DNA of 64,000 nucleotides, from contig JAVJSU010000061.1 of NCBI GenBank assembly GCA_040219275.1, forward strand, positions 186,001 to 250,000, read 5' to 3'. Below, in pieces: positions 1 through 7,580 of this stretch (positions within the stretch are counted from its first letter, which is position 1; each line of letters starts with the position of its first letter). Origin of the DNA: JAVJSU01 sp040219275 (GTDB lineage Bacteria; Chloroflexota; Anaerolineae; Aggregatilineales; Phototrophicaceae). The notes below the pieces were generated by a model. The model saw only the letters and a list, made by a program, of their open reading frames with translations. It made no database searches and was not told where the DNA came from. A program made the position numbers and the translations under genes.

Positions 1-1256
1 AGCTCAAAATCCTTCGTGGATGTGAAATTCTGATGTGCCGCACCGTTCAAGGTGGGTTCGCTCCAGGTAAGGTACAGATGACGGTCACGGTCTGTAACTA
101 AAGCAGGCGCACCAATCAGTGCATGATTCAGCGTGACGACAGGTTGAACCGCAATCACACTACCCTCTGCCAGATACATAATGACCAGTTCATCACCAAT
201 TTCACCTGCTAATGTCACAAAATCGAAATTGCCTGATAGTGGGGATGACCACTGTAGCCAATTCTCACCACGCGAGGTAAGGAAAGCACTCCCGCCGTTA
301 AAAGTCGTTTCGTAGCGAGTATCGCTCATCTCGCCGATCCCTAAACGCTCCGGTGCTGACCAATTTTCCGATGACAACGGGCGATGTGCGAACCACGTTT
401 CCGCAGAACCATCCCCACGAACGATCATCCAGAATAAATAAGTAGTCACGGAATCTGTAAGCGCATGAAAATCAACGATACGATCTGCGGGACTGATGAG
501 CGGGCTATCTATTGCTGACGTGATATTTTCCAGCTCATCATTCACAAGATCGCCATATATCACCAGATGATCGGATGCTCGCAACCAGTATGCGCCCAAC
601 CCATCATCCAACGTGATAAACGCCGGAAAACGCGCATCAGTTGTCAGGCGTTGTGGAAAATTTGGTCGCCCAATTACATCTATTGCCTGTAAATACAGCG
701 TCGGTTCTCCGCGTGATCCACCCGTCCACAGTACCCTTGCGCCTCCATCACCATCAGCGATGACATCAAAAGTTTCTGCCCGAATATCAGCAAGTCGGAT
801 GTGTGCACGGGGCATCTCCGCGTTTTCATTTAGGCGTGCCATCCACAGCAACGCGTCGCCTTCAGGCTGATTGTAGATCGCATCAATCCAGAATAAATGT
901 CCACCGCCGGCTGTGACGGGAACGAATTGCAAATCATGGGGATAGGCAACAGGAATGGGCAACGGAAGAGAGGTTGTAATTCCCTGCGCGCTGATATTGC
1001 GCTCCACCAGATACACACTGCCCTCATCATTATCGGCTTCCGCATCAACGCCCACCCATACGGCAATCAAGCCCGCGGACGAAACAGCCAGCACGGGCGC
1101 GTCAAGTTGTTCTGCATCGGCGAGGGTGATAACCTGCCCCCAACGTGATTCACGGGAGGGAATTGTGTCACTCTGCGCTAGCAAACCATTGCCACGCGTA
1201 TTTGCGCCGCAACCAGCCAGCAAAATAACCAAAATTAGCGCGTACAACAATCGCAT
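1..1256 (-). CDS. Lipoprotein of unknown function (C-terminus beyond window edge)
   Basis: The minus-strand frame is open from an ATG at 1256 to the window edge, giving about 418 visible residues. It begins MRLLYALILVILLAGCGAN, a type II signal peptide with lipobox LAGC, so the mature protein is probably lipid-anchored outside the membrane. The body has recurring short blocks with W and G (LFWIDA, VLWTGG, YLFWMIV, NWLQWSS), which suggests a beta-propeller, but I recognise no family. The start codon lies 6 bp after the stop of the preceding gene (1263-1646), so it is probably the last visible gene of a minus-strand operon. Confidence 0.8.
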   Translation of the reverse strand, partial: MRLLYALILVILLAGCGANTRGNGLLAQSDTIPSRESRWGQVITLADAEQLDAPVLAVSSAGLIAVWVGVDAEADNDEGSVYLVERNISAQGITTSLPLPIPVAYPHDLQFVPVTAGGGHLFWIDAIYNQPEGDALLWMARLNENAEMPRAHIRLADIRAETFDVIADGDGGARVLWTGGSRGEPTLYLQAIDVIGRPNFPQRLTTDARFPAFITLDDGLGAYWLRASDHLVIYGDLVNDELENITSAIDSPLISPADRIVDFHALTDSVTTYLFWMIVRGDGSAETWFAHRPLSSENWSAPERLGIGEMSDTRYETTFNGGSAFLTSRGENWLQWSSPLSGNFDFVTLAGEIGDELVIMYLAEGSVIAVQPVVTLNHALIGAPALVTDRDRHLYLTWSEPTLNGAAHQNFTSTKDFE

Positions 1257-1262
1257 ACGTTG

Positions 1263-1646
1263 TTAAATTTCCGTCAGGGGAACAAGGTCTTCCGGTCCAG
1301 CATATTTGATCTTCTGACTGGCATAATAGGCGATATTTTCTACGACGTAGCGGGCAACATCCCATGTCACGTTCGGCAAAATCGCCTCTTGCCTGCCATA
1401 ATACACCCCGATATGATAGCGTTCTTCACCGCGCAGAAACACATTCTTGACGATCCAACCCGCCAGTCCTGCCGCATGAGGTGCAACCACAACTTCAACT
1501 TCTTCAATCATATGCCACGCCACAGCTTGACCATCCATCACTATTTCTGAGCCATACGCGTCAAAGTGATTCACGATGTACTGCCCATCAGTCTCGCTCA
1601 ATTTTTCTGTGGTCGGGCGGTAGTTAATCTTTTGTAGAAATGTCAT
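1263..1646 (-). CDS. Conserved hypothetical protein
   Basis: This 127-residue cytoplasmic protein has no signal peptide or membrane segment. I prefer the ATG at 1646 because GAGAGG lies 9 nt upstream. An ATG at 1691 would add 15 residues and overlap the previous gene by 32 bp. The sequence is mixed alpha/beta with a Glu/Val-rich centre (IEEVEVVVAPHAAGL), and I do not recognise a family. It sits between two lipoprotein genes, 13 bp after one and 6 bp before the next, so co-transcription is likely. The function is unknown. Confidence 0.7.
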   Translation of the reverse strand: MTFLQKINYRPTTEKLSETDGQYIVNHFDAYGSEIVMDGQAVAWHMIEEVEVVVAPHAAGLAGWIVKNVFLRGEERYHIGVYYGRQEAILPNVTWDVARYVVENIAYYASQKIKYAGPEDLVPLTEI

Positions 1647-1659
1647 TCCAATAAACCTC

Positions 1660-2100
1660 TCACGAGCCTGAATTTCCAGTTTCCGATTCATCCCCGGATG
1701 CCACTACTTCGATAACAATCGTTACTTCATCGCTGGATGTATTGTCCAGACGATAGGCAATCGCAGAAATGGGATGCCGTCCAATACTCGACGCGATCCA
1801 ATTCGTTTCTATCCTGAATTGCGTTTGCACTGGCTCGTCACCTTCAACTGAAGCACTCTGAAGCACCTCACCATCCACAAAGACATCAATGCGGGCAATA
1901 CCGGATGTCTGATCCTCCGCAAAAACATCAAGTGTGAGATCGAATCCTTCTACCACCTGTTGCCCATTTTCAGGGAATAGGATTTCCACATGCGGCAAAT
2001 CCGGCGTTGCAATCGGTGTTCCAGCGGAATCCGTCAGCGTGCAACCTGCTAGCAACAACAAGCATAATATTGCAATAATCCGCCCTAGAGATCGACACAT
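1660..2100 (-). CDS. Lipoprotein with Ig-like domain
   Basis: Reading from ATG 2100, the 146-residue product starts MCRSLGRIIAILCLLLLAGC, a lipoprotein signal with lipobox LAGC. Residues about 35-135 look like one bacterial Ig-like beta-sandwich: PHVEILFPENGQQVVEG opens it, followed by IARIDVFVDGEVLQS. Such domains usually mediate binding on the cell surface. Upstream in-frame ATGs exist up to 2157, but they would put extra charged residues before the signal peptide. The start overlaps the 3' end of the PLAT gene by 16 bp, which suggests translational coupling. Confidence 0.78.
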   Translation of the reverse strand: MCRSLGRIIAILCLLLLAGCTLTDSAGTPIATPDLPHVEILFPENGQQVVEGFDLTLDVFAEDQTSGIARIDVFVDGEVLQSASVEGDEPVQTQFRIETNWIASSIGRHPISAIAYRLDNTSSDEVTIVIEVVASGDESETGNSGS

Positions 2101-2453
2101 GCGAACAATTTTCCCGATTCTTCCACACCAAGCCATTGATCGAACGTAAACACCCACTCCCGATCTGTCTCATCATCCTGCACGCGCACATCCACCACAT
2201 ACCAGCCGGAATCGCCTTCTTCGTTGTCATGACCAATGCAACACCGCGTTAAGTCGCCAATATCCGGCACTTCGAGCACATATTTATCGGTACTGCCCGC
2301 TTCAAAGGAAAAAACATCCTGCGCCGGCAAATGAATTGATGCCGTTTGCCCGGTGGTACCAAACATCTGAATAAACACATTAGAATCAGTTCCGGCGAGG
2401 GTTTGGTCGCCAGTTTTCACCCATACGGTATAAATATTTGTCCGTGCCATCAT
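2085..2453 (-). CDS. PLAT/LH2 domain protein
   Basis: The 122-residue protein is almost entirely one PLAT (lipoxygenase/alpha-toxin) beta-sandwich. The hallmarks are YTVWVKTGDQTLAGTDSNVF at the N-terminus, a central FEAGSTDKY, and the closing GHDNEEGDSGWYVVDV and FTFDQWL. PLAT domains bind lipids or protein partners. No signal peptide is visible, so it may be cytosolic or exported with a partner. Two adjacent ATGs (2453 and 2450) follow an AAGGG-like ribosome site. It overlaps the downstream lipoprotein gene, and a link between the two products is plausible but not shown. Confidence 0.8.
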   Translation of the reverse strand: MMARTNIYTVWVKTGDQTLAGTDSNVFIQMFGTTGQTASIHLPAQDVFSFEAGSTDKYVLEVPDIGDLTRCCIGHDNEEGDSGWYVVDVRVQDDETDREWVFTFDQWLGVEESGKLFACVDL

Positions 2454-2524
2454 GCACCCTTTTGACCAATCGGTTGTCTGTGCATCATTATAGCAAGTTC
2501 ATCGGTATGTCGTCATCTGTAAGC

Positions 2525-4363
2525 TCAAACCATGTCATCGTCAACGGGTAAGCCCTCCAACGCCATAATTTTGAGCGCGTTTGTCGTCGGGCAAGGTCCT
2601 ACACGTAAGTGATAGTCAAACACAATTTTGCCGTCGATCACATCCTCGCGGAAATGATAATTACTGATGAGCGACGATTCCTCTGCCAATGTGACCAATT
2701 CAAGATCATGGGTGGCGATAATGCCGACCCCGTGCGCGCCAACCAGCGCCCGAATATAGGCTTGACTGCCGAGCAACCGTTCCCGATTATTCGTGCCTCT
2801 GAAGATTTCATCAATCAGATAGAAAAGGGGTGGCGCATCCTCTTCTCGCACCGCATCAAGAAGCATCTTCAAACGGCGCACTTCCGCATAAAAGTAAGAA
2901 AAGCCATCTGCCAGAGAATCACTCACACGGATCGACGTAAACACCCGAAAAACACCCGTGTTCAGCACATCCGCACAAACCACCCCACCTGCATAAGCAA
3001 GTTGCAAATTAACACCGAGCGTCCGCAAAAATGAGCTTTTACCGGACATATTCGAGCCAGTCAAGATAATCGCTTGCCCCAATTCCTCCATCTGAAAGTC
3101 ATTTTTAATCCGTGCAGAATGGGCTATCAATGGATGCCCGATTGCCTGTGCCTTGAAAACCACGTCTTGCTCAAATGTCGGGAACACCGCATCAGGATTC
3201 AAGTCCGCGAAATTTGCCAGACTATTCAGCGCATCTAGTTCATACAGCACATCCAACCACACAGGTACGGTCAGGCGTAATTGTGTTTTATTACGCTCCA
3301 ATTGATAGGCGAAGAAAATATCCCACGGCATAATAAAATTCAGCGTAATCCACAACACCGGATTGCGTTGCAAGCTCGCGGCGGCGGCAATCCATGAAGT
3401 GCGCCGTAACAACCGCGAGGGCTGACTTTCGGCTTGTTTAAGCGGCACACACAACTGCTTAAGCTGTGGCTGTTGGCTATATTCATAGGCTTCAAGGTGA
3501 CGGAAAATGGCGGCTAACCGCATCAACTGTGCTTGAATAGACAATGCTTGATCGAATAATCCGCCCAATTTGCGCCATTGTAAACCGGAAAGCAACGCGT
3601 AGACGGCAAAGGTTATCATCCAGTATGCCGGAATTACCCCGAAACTATAGAGTCCAAACAACACAATATTGCACAGCGCCAAACCCGCAACGATCACCAG
3701 ATTAGCCCGTAACCGCTTAGGATCAATGTCTGTATCGTCGTCGTTCAGCCAATACACCAAGCCATCACTATTCCAGCGCCCTTTATTCTGCCCCGCCACA
3801 ATTTCCGCACTCAGCGCCAAACGATCTCGAAACGCACCCAGTGGAATCAACTCTTGAATGAGCGTTCGTCGTCGCATCGTTTCCGCGAGATCAGGCACGG
3901 TGGTCAGCAACCACGCCAGCAAACGCGCACTCCCCGAAGAACTCACCGCCGTATCTAGTAATTGATGCACAGATCGCTGACCGACGATGTCCAGATCAAC
4001 AGCAAACGGGTGATTTTCTGGACTCTGCCCGTCACCATGTGGTATCTGCGCCCAATCCAACGCCATCCGCGCCAGATGCGTTCGTTTGATCCCACGCCAG
4101 ATTTGAAATTGCATCCGGGTGGTTTTTACCCGTCCATGAATCCGCGCAAGAGCGACGAAAACACCCATCCCTAGCGCAATCATCACCCAGCCGATTGCAT
4201 CTGAAATCTGAAATCCGAAGAACGCCATGCCGAAAGTAAGAACTACACTGAAAGTACGCCAGCGGATGAAACGATCATTGGTTGCACCCAACACATCTAT
4301 TCTCTTTTGCAGGCGTAAAACTTGCCGTTCTAGCACCTGTTGTTTTTGTTCACGTTTGGTCAA
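2525..4363 (-). CDS. Membrane-anchored MutS-family ATPase
   Basis: This is a 612-residue MutS homolog made of the core lever and ATPase domains only. It lacks the N-terminal mismatch-recognition domains of canonical MutS (usually over 800 residues). Walker A is GSNMSGKSS near residues 436-444, Walker B is LIDEIFRGTN, and the ATHD switch motif follows. Two hydrophobic blocks, at about residues 35-75 and 222-262, suggest membrane anchoring. Similar MutS-like proteins with membrane segments are known and their substrate is unclear. The start is a TTG at 4363 with a weak GGA ribosome site. A role in mismatch repair should not be assumed. Confidence 0.85.
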   Translation of the reverse strand: MTKREQKQQVLERQVLRLQKRIDVLGATNDRFIRWRTFSVVLTFGMAFFGFQISDAIGWVMIALGMGVFVALARIHGRVKTTRMQFQIWRGIKRTHLARMALDWAQIPHGDGQSPENHPFAVDLDIVGQRSVHQLLDTAVSSSGSARLLAWLLTTVPDLAETMRRRTLIQELIPLGAFRDRLALSAEIVAGQNKGRWNSDGLVYWLNDDDTDIDPKRLRANLVIVAGLALCNIVLFGLYSFGVIPAYWMITFAVYALLSGLQWRKLGGLFDQALSIQAQLMRLAAIFRHLEAYEYSQQPQLKQLCVPLKQAESQPSRLLRRTSWIAAAASLQRNPVLWITLNFIMPWDIFFAYQLERNKTQLRLTVPVWLDVLYELDALNSLANFADLNPDAVFPTFEQDVVFKAQAIGHPLIAHSARIKNDFQMEELGQAIILTGSNMSGKSSFLRTLGVNLQLAYAGGVVCADVLNTGVFRVFTSIRVSDSLADGFSYFYAEVRRLKMLLDAVREEDAPPLFYLIDEIFRGTNNRERLLGSQAYIRALVGAHGVGIIATHDLELVTLAEESSLISNYHFREDVIDGKIVFDYHLRVGPCPTTNALKIMALEGLPVDDDMV

Positions 4364-4528
4364 TGTTTATTCCATTAGAGCTATAGGTCATCACAATCCA
4401 TCTTACAGAACGGTTTGAAGTCTGTATAGTGACGGGCGAGCATCAGGGTGCAATGCTGTTGCCAAGAATCACGTTTAACATTACGATTGACGAAAGCTGT
4501 AAGAAAAGAGTACGAATAGAGATGAAAC

Positions 4529-5950
4529 ATGAGACGACTTACACCGCTCCTATTGATTGTATTTGCTATCCTGACCTTTTCGAATATGCCGGAAGCTCAC
4601 GCACAATCGGACGAAGTAGATTGCCCCATTCTAGTCGAAACCGCGTTGAACGCCGCCGATGAACTTTGTAGGGCGACCTCAAGAAACGAAGCCTGCTACG
4701 GCAACCTTGTCATCAATGCACAAACCCGTGTACCCGCAACGTTTGAAACCTCCGGCGATATTGTGCAAGTCTCCAATATCGAGTCCCTTGAATTAGCAAC
4801 CATGAATGTCGCCCGCAACGAATGGGGGGTCGCACTGCTACGTGTTCAGGCGAATTTACCGGACACGTTACCGGGATCAAACGTGACATTTCTACTCTTC
4901 AGCGATGTCGTCATCGAAGATGCGGGTTATGAGGGAGATGCAACCCCGCCGCCTGTGCTAAATGCTGTTACACAAGAAAATTCCAACGTAAGAAGCGGTC
5001 CCGGAACGGAATTCTTTGTCATTGATAGCCTGACAAATAACGAGGCAATCATCGTCAATGGGCGCAACGAAGCGGGCGATTGGTTACGGATTGAACTTCC
5101 AAGCGGGGTAAATACCGGCTGGATTTCCGCCTCACTGTTGGATGTTGACGGCGACATCAACGAACTTGAACTTTCAGGCGCGGGGAGTGCCACCACCCGG
5201 ACTCAATTCGGTCCCATGCAAGCCTTTTATTTCCGCAGTGGCATCGGCGATGCACCCTGCAACGAAGCGCCGGATAGCGGCATGATTATCCAGACACCGG
5301 AAGGTGCATTCACTGTCGATCTACAAATTAACGGCGTGAATGTTGAACTCGGCTCAACGATGTATCTGACGGCAGGTGTTGACGAAAATGGGGAAGTTCA
5401 ATTCAATATTCATATGGTAGAAGGCAACGCCCGTATTGAATCTGAAGGCGTAGCACAATTTTTACGTGCAGGGCAGATGCTACAGGTGCCATTGGACGAA
5501 GACTATAACCCGACAGGTCAACCCGGCATACCGATGCCATATGATGGACGTAATGTCTCCTTACCCATTCGCCTATTGGAGCGTGCGACTATTGTCATCC
5601 CCCCCGCCTTTGAACCCAACCCGAACGCGCCCGTGATTGAGCGCATTTCTCGCTCTCGCCTTTCAACAGACAGCACCCGTGAAGACATTTTCTTCACAGA
5701 TGTCAACGGAGATGCGACCACGCTCAACATTTCACTGATTGATATTTCCAACCCGAACATCAATTTCCAGTTTGAGGGGTCATCCATCAACATCGCGCCG
5801 GAAGATCAACAAGCAGGTGCAACACTATCGCGTGAGACCCTATGTACGGAAGGAACAGACGGCATAGAAGCCCTTTTCCGCATCAGCATCTCCGATAGCG
5901 AAGGCTTAGAAAGCAACATCGTCGAATATAGAACCACCTGTGGGGGATAG
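4529..5950 (+). CDS. Secreted SH3b and FecR-like domain protein
   Basis: The 473-residue product has a Sec signal peptide (MRRLTPLLLIVFAILTF...AHAQS). A bacterial SH3 domain lies at about residues 150-210, recognised by NVRSGPGTEFFVIDSL and a closing GWISASLLD. A FecR-like beta segment follows at about residues 245-330, with VNVELGSTMYLTAG and VEGNARIESEG. SH3b domains often bind peptidoglycan or surface polymers. It is the first of three exported-protein genes in a row on this strand. A strong terminator follows, so it appears to be monocistronic. No catalytic motif is seen. Confidence 0.82.
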   Translation: MRRLTPLLLIVFAILTFSNMPEAHAQSDEVDCPILVETALNAADELCRATSRNEACYGNLVINAQTRVPATFETSGDIVQVSNIESLELATMNVARNEWGVALLRVQANLPDTLPGSNVTFLLFSDVVIEDAGYEGDATPPPVLNAVTQENSNVRSGPGTEFFVIDSLTNNEAIIVNGRNEAGDWLRIELPSGVNTGWISASLLDVDGDINELELSGAGSATTRTQFGPMQAFYFRSGIGDAPCNEAPDSGMIIQTPEGAFTVDLQINGVNVELGSTMYLTAGVDENGEVQFNIHMVEGNARIESEGVAQFLRAGQMLQVPLDEDYNPTGQPGIPMPYDGRNVSLPIRLLERATIVIPPAFEPNPNAPVIERISRSRLSTDSTREDIFFTDVNGDATTLNISLIDISNPNINFQFEGSSINIAPEDQQAGATLSRETLCTEGTDGIEALFRISISDSEGLESNIVEYRTTCGG

Positions 5951-5971
5951 ATAATCCTACAGCATACAAAA

Positions 5972-6009
5972 ATATCCGGCGTGATACATCGCCACGCCGG
6001 ATATTTTTC
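5972..6009 (+). terminator. Rho-independent terminator
   Basis: A perfect 12-bp stem (5972-5983 with 5993-6004) and a 9-nt loop are followed by a T-run to 6008. It lies 22 bp after the stop of the SH3b protein gene. Confidence 0.85.
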
Positions 6010-6124
6010 TACCAACTTCGTAAAAAATTCTGAATAAACAGCATATAAACCTGAATATAACCTCTCCGCGCTATTAATTAGAGTAAAATAATATTCACAC
6101 TGCAATTAACATAGGTATAACCAT

Positions 6125-7492
6125 ATGAAAAGCTGGATACTCCTCATCAGCATACTGATATTAATCGCTTCAGGATTATTTGTATCTACTCGCACTCAGG
6201 CGCAATGTGAAGGTGAACCCGCCACCACAGGCGACGATACCATCGTCTGTACGGAAGAAAATAGCAACGACTACGATGTTGTGGGCGATAGTGGTAACGA
6301 CACCATCATCATCGAACCGGGTGCAACTGGTGTGGAAGGCGATTTATTCATTGTCGGTGATGAATATATGGGCGCAGGTGCAGGCGATGATACCATCATC
6401 AACAACGGCACAGTTGAGAGCATTCTCGGTGATAGTACCGATGGTGTCGGCAGTGGTAATGACACGATTATCAACAACGGCACGGTCAATTATGATATTT
6501 ACGCCGATGGTGGCAACGATACCGTCATCAATAATGGCGATGCAGAATACGTTTTTGGTGCTGAGGGTGACGATCAGATCATCAATAATGGTACCATCAA
6601 TAGCGCCATTGAAGGTGGCGATGGTAACGATAGCCTTGTGAATAATGGGGTCGTCAACACGACGATGACAGGCGATAATTCGGAAGGATCCGGCACGGGT
6701 AATGATACCATTATCAACAATGGACTCGTCACGCAAAACATTGTTGGGGATAGCGAGTTCGAGGATAGCTCCGGCAACGATACCATCATCAACAATGGAC
6801 AGGTCAACGGCACAATTTATGGCGATAGCGAGACTGCAAATGGTACAGGCAATGACCTGATTATCAACAGTGGTACGGTCAATGGTGGGATTGAAGCTGG
6901 CGGCGGGGATGATTACGTCGCCCTGAGTAACTTTGGTGTGGTCAATGGTCTAATTAATGGGGACGCTGGTTTTGATACGCTGGAATTCGACATTTCCTCA
7001 TCCAATTATGAAGAACTCCTTGTATGGGCAGATCAAATTTTTGCCGCGAACCCGAATGGCGGCACCATGACAATTGGTGGGGTCACTTACACATGGGCAA
7101 ACTTTGAACAATTGGTGCAATTGTTGAATTTAGCCGCACTTAACGGCAACACCGCTCCCATGCAGGGCTATTGCTTACCCGATGGCAGTTTTGAAGTCTG
7201 GCGGATTATAAGCGCCACCGAGGGCGAATTTGCGTTTCGCGTCACCCCCGCAGATGTCGCACTCGCGTTTGAAGACCTATCCGTTAATCAGATGATCGCC
7301 AGCGATGACGACTTGAGCTTATGGATGCTGACTTCCGGTGAGCTTCAAATGAACGCGCCCAATTATGAATTTTCATTTGATTACGAATCGACCTGTGGCG
7401 CACTCCCTGAGCTTGAGTTCATCATTCAGCAAACGCCGGAAGACCTTGATGAGCTACCACCGTACACGGTTATCAACCGCCCACTACAGTAA
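6125..7492 (+). CDS. Secreted acidic repeat protein (GNDTIINNG repeats)
   Basis: The 455-residue protein has a signal peptide (MKSWILLISILILIASGLF...TQAQ). About nine degenerate repeats of roughly 22-30 residues then span residues 35-275. Each centres on G-[ND]-D-T-I-I-N-N-G-T-V followed by a glycine turn and often GDS. The pattern resembles RTX/haemolysin-type or beta-solenoid repeats, and GGDGND and GDAGFDTLEFD are RTX-like, so calcium binding is plausible. The C-terminal 180 residues are non-repetitive with two cysteines. It looks like a surface or secreted structural protein, and no enzyme motif is seen. Confidence 0.8.
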   Translation: MKSWILLISILILIASGLFVSTRTQAQCEGEPATTGDDTIVCTEENSNDYDVVGDSGNDTIIIEPGATGVEGDLFIVGDEYMGAGAGDDTIINNGTVESILGDSTDGVGSGNDTIINNGTVNYDIYADGGNDTVINNGDAEYVFGAEGDDQIINNGTINSAIEGGDGNDSLVNNGVVNTTMTGDNSEGSGTGNDTIINNGLVTQNIVGDSEFEDSSGNDTIINNGQVNGTIYGDSETANGTGNDLIINSGTVNGGIEAGGGDDYVALSNFGVVNGLINGDAGFDTLEFDISSSNYEELLVWADQIFAANPNGGTMTIGGVTYTWANFEQLVQLLNLAALNGNTAPMQGYCLPDGSFEVWRIISATEGEFAFRVTPADVALAFEDLSVNQMIASDDDLSLWMLTSGELQMNAPNYEFSFDYESTCGALPELEFIIQQTPEDLDELPPYTVINRPLQ

Positions 7493-7526
7493 TTGCGAAC
7501 CGATTCAACGCTAGTCGGGAACTTAA

Positions 7527-7576
7527 GTAAAGCCTCTGACGTTATCTCAGTACGTAGATAATTTAGGAGGCTTTAC
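7527..7576 (+). promoter_or_regulatory. 5'UTR hairpin masking the ribosome site of the VIT-vWA gene
   Basis: A perfect 10-bp inverted repeat pairs 7527-7536 (GTAAAGCCTC) with 7567-7576 (GAGGCTTTAC). The right arm contains most of the Shine-Dalgarno AGGAGG (7565-7570) of the gene starting at 7581. A second 6-bp stem (TTATCT 7542-7547 with AGATAA 7556-7561) is nested inside. No T-run follows, so it is not a terminator. Translation control by structure is inferred. Confidence 0.6.
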
Positions 7577-7580
7577 CATC

